From Chloroflexota bacterium (lineage in GTDB: Bacteria > Chloroflexota > Anaerolineae > CG2-30-64-16), in assembly GCA_029555885.1 (NCBI GenBank), contig JAKPQT010000366.1, positions 1 through 17,516 on the forward strand: 17,516 bases of DNA. The letters are read 5' to 3'. Below are positions 14,206 to 17,516 of the stretch, piece after piece. Each line of letters begins with the position of its first letter. Position 1 is the first letter of the stretch. The notes beneath the pieces are model-generated. The model saw only the letters and a program-made list of their open reading frames with translations. It was not told the DNA's origin and did no database searches. Made by a program: the position numbers and the translations under genes.

Positions 14206-14682
14206 TCAGATGATCGTTGCCAGATCGTCGAGCAGGACTTCGCGGTCCTCTTCGTTGGGTTCACGGTCAGCCGCAGCCTTCGCCTGTGCCAGATAGCGCA
14301 CAGCCGCGATGCGGTTGCGCCCGGCCATGGCAGCGCGCGCAAGCGCCTCATATGCGTACCCGAGGTAGTAGACCGGCAGGTCGGCTTCTTCGGTCACTTC
14401 CAGGCACCGTTGGGCAAAGACCGTTGCCATCTCGGGCCGACCGGTAATCGCGAGGATGCGAGCGACCTGCCAGTAGCCGATCGACTTTTCCTTCGCGCCG
14501 AAGTCGGGCCGCTGGCTCCAATGCCAGAGGGAGGCCATGCTCAGGTTGAGCATCTCCTCATCTTCTTCGAAGGTGCGGTCCTCCTTCTCGATGAGGTCCC
14601 AGGCGCGGTTGAAGCAATCGACCGAAAAAAACCGGTGTGCGGCTTCGAGGTCGAAGGCCGGTGTAGTTTCCTGATCTGGCAT
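14206..14682 (-). CDS. Conserved hypothetical protein, TPR-like helical repeats
   Basis: A 158-residue acidic, all-helical soluble protein. Two helix pairs near residues 68-95 (GYWQVARILAITGRPEMA, then FAQRCLEVTE) and 103-140 (YYLGYAYEALARAAMAG, then AVRYLAQAKAAAD) fit the spacing of tetratricopeptide repeats. The front carries AHRFFSVDCFNRAWDLIE and SMASLWHWSQR, which I recognise as typical of a widespread uncharacterised small family. Function is unknown. AGGAG lies about 9 bases before the ATG. The gene converges on hisC and follows the HAD gene on the same strand after an 88-base gap. Nothing ties it to histidine synthesis except position. Confidence 0.78.
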   Translation of the reverse strand: MPDQETTPAFDLEAAHRFFSVDCFNRAWDLIEKEDRTFEEDEEMLNLSMASLWHWSQRPDFGAKEKSIGYWQVARILAITGRPEMATVFAQRCLEVTEEADLPVYYLGYAYEALARAAMAGRNRIAAVRYLAQAKAAADREPNEEDREVLLDDLATII

Positions 14683-14726
14683 CGTCTAGGCTCCTTGAAA
14701 TCAGACAAATGTCTACCGAAAAAGGT

Positions 14727-14755
14727 AGTATAGCCCCTTGTGGGCGTTCTGACGG
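14727..14755 (-). promoter_or_regulatory. Weak candidate promoter for the TPR-like gene
   Basis: TATACT (14727-14732) on the minus strand is a good -10 box. The element 17 bases upstream, CCGTCA (14750-14755), matches the -35 consensus at only three positions. The leader would contain two short hairpins, one of them AGACAAATGTCT at 14703-14714 and one with arms CTACC and GGTAG. Confidence 0.35.
14733..14753 (+). repeat. GCCC/GGGC hairpin with GTTCTGAC tail, copy A
   Basis: GCCC, a 5-base loop, GGGC, then GTTCTGAC. The same structure and tail recur in direct orientation at 15832-15853. The two copies flank the HAD gene. Each lies upstream of a minus-strand gene. Confidence 0.5.
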
Positions 14756-14770
14756 GCACAAGGCCCTGGG

Positions 14771-15805
14771 CTACGAGCTATCCGAATGGGCCAATGGGGC
14801 CTGCGCCCACGCAGCCAGTTCGTCAGGCCCGCGGATGATTGCATGGGCGCCGAGCTCCGTGAAGTGCGCGTCCAGCGCAGGATCGGGCACGATGGCAACG
14901 GCCAGCCAGCGCCGTCCGCCGGCGCAGCGGGCCGCCACGATGTCGTCGGGTGCATCCCCGATGTAAGCCGCAGACAAGGTGCCGGTCGGATCGAGGGCAT
15001 CCGCGGCGCGTTCGAGCAGGTAGGGGTGCGGCTTGAGCAGCGACGGCCCGCCGGCCGCCTGCGCCCGCAGCGCATCCGACATGGTCGTCGCCACGCTGAA
15101 GTAACGGCCCAACTCCCACCGGCGCATCGGGTGGACCAGCTCGAAATCTGCGCGGCCGGTCGCGATGCCCAGCCGCGTGCGGTCCGCAAGGGTATCGAGC
15201 GTGGCCGGCGCGATGAGCAACTGCTCCGTCTCGATCAGCCCGGGCCCGCGGTGAAAGCGCGGCGGGTAGCCGTAGGCGCTGGCGAAAAGGTCGGCGCCCA
15301 GGTACAATTCCTCGAAGATGCGCTGGACGAGATCGGTGGTCGCGGCGTCGTGCGTGCGCCAGACAAGATGGCGGTTGCGCTCACCCGTCACCCGGCGCAG
15401 CCCGGCCAGCCCGCCGCCCGCGGCGCGCACCCGAGGGATCAAGCCGGCGATATTGGGCACGGGCAGGCGGCCGTCTGAAAACGACGACCCGGCAGCGCGC
15501 AGCGCGGCGAGCAGGTCGTCCTGGCTCGCGACGGCAGATTCCGGCAACGCTGGGACAGCGGGCAGAGCGGCAACGATGACCTCGAGCAGCCCGGCGGTCA
15601 GGTCCCAGTCGTCGTTGAACCCGCCCATCAGCTTGAATTGATCGTATACATCGCCGGTCAGTTCGGGCGGGACCAGGCCGAGCAGCTCGAGATAACGCGT
15701 GGCCGCAAGCGGCGCGGTCGCACGATAGGATTCGCGCACGTCGACCAGCGTGCCGTCCATGTCGAAGATCAGGATCTCGGGGCGAGGCAGTTCAAACAGT
15801 TGCAT
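14771..15805 (-). CDS. HAD-superfamily phosphatase; candidate histidinol-phosphate phosphatase
   Basis: About 344 residues from the ATG at 15805. All four HAD motifs are present: nucleophile Asp15 and acid Asp17 (FDMDGTLVD), Thr in GIATGRAD, Lys in LKPHPYLL and the Asp pair in IGDAPDDI. A large helical cap lies between motifs I and II. The sequence resembles the subfamily IA hypothetical clade (TIGR01548-like), which I recall being mislabelled as imidazoleglycerol-phosphate dehydratase in some databases. The pathway needs a histidinol-phosphate phosphatase, and no other candidate is in the window. This gene lies between hisC and hisB but on the opposite strand, so the role is inferred from context. 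The 15805 start is chosen because earlier in-frame ATGs (15826, 15886) add a poorly conserved tail that reaches into repeats. Confidence 0.85.
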   Translation of the reverse strand: MQLFELPRPEILIFDMDGTLVDVRESYRATAPLAATRYLELLGLVPPELTGDVYDQFKLMGGFNDDWDLTAGLLEVIVAALPAVPALPESAVASQDDLLAALRAAGSSFSDGRLPVPNIAGLIPRVRAAGGGLAGLRRVTGERNRHLVWRTHDAATTDLVQRIFEELYLGADLFASAYGYPPRFHRGPGLIETEQLLIAPATLDTLADRTRLGIATGRADFELVHPMRRWELGRYFSVATTMSDALRAQAAGGPSLLKPHPYLLERAADALDPTGTLSAAYIGDAPDDIVAARCAGGRRWLAVAIVPDPALDAHFTELGAHAIIRGPDELAAWAQAPLAHSDSS

Positions 15806-15831
15806 TATGAGTGCGCATTTTACCATAAGGT

Positions 15832-15853
15832 GCCCCCAAGAGGGCGTTCTGAC
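15832..15853 (+). repeat. GCCC/GGGC hairpin with GTTCTGAC tail, copy B
   Basis: GCCC, a 6-base loop, GGGC, then GTTCTGAC. It matches copy A at 14733-14753: 12 bases are identical (GGGCGTTCTGAC) and the hairpin is kept although the loop differs. It lies just upstream of the HAD gene start. Confidence 0.5.
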
Positions 15854-15882
15854 CTGGAATTTGAACGCAGGGCCGCACGGAG

Positions 15883-16014
15883 GCATCCTGAGCGGAGGGT
15901 CGGTTCGGCTTTTTGCCGACCCGCAGTCGAAGGACGCCGGAGCAGGCCCACACGGAGGGCCGCATCCTTCGGCTGCGCACGGCGGAAAAGAGCGCCGTGC
16001 TCCGCTCAGGATGC
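15883..16014. repeat. Composite inverted-repeat element upstream of hisB
   Basis: Perfect 15-base terminal inverted repeats, GCATCCTGAGCGGAG (15883-15897) and CTCCGCTCAGGATGC (16000-16014), enclose about 100 bases. Inside are an internal hairpin GGGTCGG/CCGACCC (15897-15903 and 15916-15922) and another, GCACGGCG/CGCCGTGC (15977-15984 and 15993-16000). The motif CAGTCGAAGGA at about 15924 belongs to the same CCTGAGCG...TCGAAGGA repeat type. No ORF of its own is convincing. It resembles a non-autonomous or REP-like element. It fills most of the 263-base gap between the HAD gene and hisB. Confidence 0.7.
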
Positions 16015-16068
16015 TTACGCCTGATACATTGCGGGACTTGGTGTTCTGAACCGAATAAGGAGCATCAC

Positions 16069-16656
16069 ATGCGCAGCGGACACATCGAGCGCAAGACGGG
16101 CGAGACGCACGTAGTCGTGGAACTTAACATCGACGGCCGCGGACGGGCAGAGGTTACGACCGGCGTCGGCTTCCTCGATCACATGCTGACCCTGTTTGCG
16201 CACCACGGCTTATTCGACCTTACCGTGCGGGCGGAAGGTGACCTCCACGTGGATGCACACCATACGGTCGAGGACGTCGCCATTGGGCTGGGCCAGGCGC
16301 TCGATCGCGGCCTGGGCGACCGCCGCGGCATCGTCCGCACCGCGCACAGCTACGTGCCGATGGACGAGACGCTCGGCTTCGTCGCGCTCGACCTCAGCGG
16401 CCGGCCCTATGCCGTCATCGATGTGACTTGGCACACGACGTCGCTCGGAGGCATCGAGCCTGACCTGGTGCGCCACTTCCTCGAAGCGCTGGCCTTCCAC
16501 GGCCGCCTCAACCTGCATGCGCGCGTGCTGTACGGCATGAACGACCACCACCAGGCCGAGGCGCTGTTCAAGGCGCTGGCGCGGGCGCTCGACGCGGCCA
16601 CGCAGATCGACCCGCGGCGTGAGGGCGTGCCCTCGACAAAGGGGGTGCTGGCATGA
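16069..16656 (+). CDS. hisB: Imidazoleglycerol-phosphate dehydratase HisB (monofunctional)
   Basis: A 195-residue dehydratase, the standard monofunctional length, without the N-terminal phosphatase domain of the E. coli protein. The manganese-binding signatures are visible: [30 protein letters not shown] and the second half [18 protein letters not shown]. It converts imidazoleglycerol phosphate to imidazole acetol phosphate, the HisC substrate. The ATG at 16069 has AAGGAG 7 bases upstream. The open frame continues upstream to 15913, but that part runs through the inverted repeat and is not HisB-like. The stop overlaps the hisH start by 4 bases (ATGA). No His-rich leader or terminator was found upstream of this segment. 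Confidence 0.96.
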   Translation: MRSGHIERKTGETHVVVELNIDGRGRAEVTTGVGFLDHMLTLFAHHGLFDLTVRAEGDLHVDAHHTVEDVAIGLGQALDRGLGDRRGIVRTAHSYVPMDETLGFVALDLSGRPYAVIDVTWHTTSLGGIEPDLVRHFLEALAFHGRLNLHARVLYGMNDHHQAEALFKALARALDAATQIDPRREGVPSTKGVLA

Positions 16657-17312
16657 GCGAGTCGCGCTTGCGCATCGCGGTGGTGGATTACGGGGTCGGG
16701 AACCTGCGCAACGTCTACAAGGCGCTGGAAGCCGCGGGTGCGCCCGCCGAGATCGTCGACACGCCGGACGGACTGGCAGGTGCAGCCGGGATCGTCCTGC
16801 CGGGCGTCGGCGCGTTCGGTGACGCCGCGGCCAACCTGCGCGCGGCGGGCTTCGAGGCGCCGCTGCTGGACGCGATCGCCGCGGGCACGCCCCTGCTCGG
16901 CATCTGCGTGGGGATGCAGTTGCTGCTCGACGAAAGCGAGGAGATGGGCCGGCATCGCGGCCTCGGCGTCATCCCCGGCCGCGTGGTGCGGTTTGCCGCC
17001 GACTTGCCCGGCGACAACGGCCGACCACTCAAGGTGCCGCAGATTGGCTGGAACCAACTGCACCACCGGGGGGACGATCCGCTGCTCGCGGGCTTGCCCG
17101 ACGGCGCCTACGCCTACTTCGTGCACTCCTACTACTGCGCGCCCGCAGCGCCGGAGCACATCATCGCAACCACCGATTTCGGGGTCGCGTACGCGTCGGT
17201 AGTCCGCCGCGGCGCCGTCTGGGGCATCCAGTGCCACCCGGAGAAGAGCCAGGCGGTCGGCCTGCGCATCCTGCGCAACTTCGCCGGCGTGGTGCAGCAG
17301 CACTGCGCGTGA
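16653..17312 (+). CDS. hisH: Imidazole glycerol phosphate synthase glutaminase subunit HisH
   Basis: A 219-residue class I glutamine amidotransferase. The triad is Cys85 (GICVGMQLL), His195 and Glu197 (QCHPEKSQ), and the oxyanion strand PGVGAFG is intact. It supplies ammonia to HisF, whose gene would be expected past the right edge. It also has the HisH-specific PQIGWNQL and FVHSYY segments. The start is fixed by the ATGA overlap with hisB, implying translational coupling. It is followed after 15 bases by hisA. Confidence 0.97.
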   Translation: MSESRLRIAVVDYGVGNLRNVYKALEAAGAPAEIVDTPDGLAGAAGIVLPGVGAFGDAAANLRAAGFEAPLLDAIAAGTPLLGICVGMQLLLDESEEMGRHRGLGVIPGRVVRFAADLPGDNGRPLKVPQIGWNQLHHRGDDPLLAGLPDGAYAYFVHSYYCAPAAPEHIIATTDFGVAYASVVRRGAVWGIQCHPEKSQAVGLRILRNFAGVVQQHCA

Positions 17313-17327
17313 GATACAGGACAGCTT

Positions 17328-17516
17328 ATGTCATTCACCATCTTCCCCGCCATCGACCTGCGCGAGGGACGCGTCGTCCGGCTGCGGCAGGGCGACCCCA
17401 GTGCGCAGACCACGTACAGCGACGATCCCGCCGAAGTCGCGGCGCGCTGGGCCGCCGAGGGCGCGGCCTGGCTGCACATCGTCAACCTCGACGGCGCGCT
17501 GACCTTCACGATGAGG
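17328..17516 (+). CDS. hisA: HisA, N-terminal fragment (cut by window edge)
   Basis: Sixty-three codons are visible. The opening [18 protein letters not shown] is characteristic of HisA (phosphoribosylformimino-5-aminoimidazole carboxamide ribotide isomerase), with the catalytic Asp at residue 10. The later IVNLDGA corresponds to the usual VDLDGA strand. HisF, its paralogue, would normally begin with an IPCLDV-like strand, so HisA is preferred. AGGA lies 7 bases before the ATG. The C-terminal three quarters, including the phosphate-binding repeats, is outside the window. Confidence 0.93.
   Translation, partial: MSFTIFPAIDLREGRVVRLRQGDPSAQTTYSDDPAEVAARWAAEGAAWLHIVNLDGALTFTMR

Noticed and set aside
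15913..16068. N-terminal extension of hisB, or a second his leader peptide
   Set aside because: The frame runs through the inverted-repeat element. It has no run of His codons followed by a terminator, and the HisB sequence begins at the well-placed ATG at 16069.
16407..17303. Minus-strand open frame of 298 codons opposite hisB and hisH
   Set aside because: Both plus-strand genes are complete with catalytic residues; the minus frame is a composition shadow.

Overview
The window is high-GC and gene-dense, with no rRNA, tRNA, insertion sequence or CRISPR array. A short-form HisG paired with HisZ, the style of the tungsten aldehyde oxidoreductase and sugar-catabolic genes, and dispersed CGCAAAGACGC-type palindromes together suggest an uncultured bacterium of the Chloroflexota (Anaerolineae-like). 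This is an inference from gene content; there is no phylogenetic marker here.

Left block (1-4677, all minus strand, read right to left): a MazG-type pyrophosphohydrolase with an unusual N-terminus; a tungsten-type aldehyde:ferredoxin oxidoreductase (AOR); a MoaD/ThiS-like small protein starting 2 bases after the AOR stop; a palindromic repeat; a LarA-like nickel-pincer racemase/epimerase with all the key residues; and the first 41 codons of an alpha/beta hydrolase that runs off the left edge.

Middle block (4796-9349): a plus-strand aldo/keto reductase of the aldose/fucose dehydrogenase type converges, with a 31-base overlap, on a minus-strand operon. That operon encodes a GHL6-like glycoside hydrolase, a TIM-barrel sugar isomerase/epimerase and a short-chain dehydrogenase. 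It looks like a small sugar-catabolic locus and has a strong promoter at 9402-9430.

Right block (9455-17516): histidine biosynthesis in two plus-strand segments, hisZ-hisG-hisD-hisC and hisB-hisH-hisA (cut by the right edge). Between them lie two minus-strand genes, a TPR-like hypothetical and a HAD phosphatase that is a candidate for the otherwise missing histidinol-phosphate phosphatase. The first segment is preceded by the most striking feature of the window. A consensus promoter (TTGACA, 17 bases, TAAACT) is followed after only 6 bases by a 16-codon ORF with three consecutive His codons and three consecutive Arg codons. After that come mutually exclusive RNA stems and a perfect 10-bp hairpin with a U tract just before hisZ. 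This has all the parts of a ribosome-mediated histidine attenuator with an apparently leaderless leader peptide.

Intergenic regions above 150 bases are all accounted for: 9350-9606 holds divergent promoters and the attenuator, 11520-11703 holds two palindromic repeats and a heptamer array, and 15806-16068 holds a composite inverted repeat.
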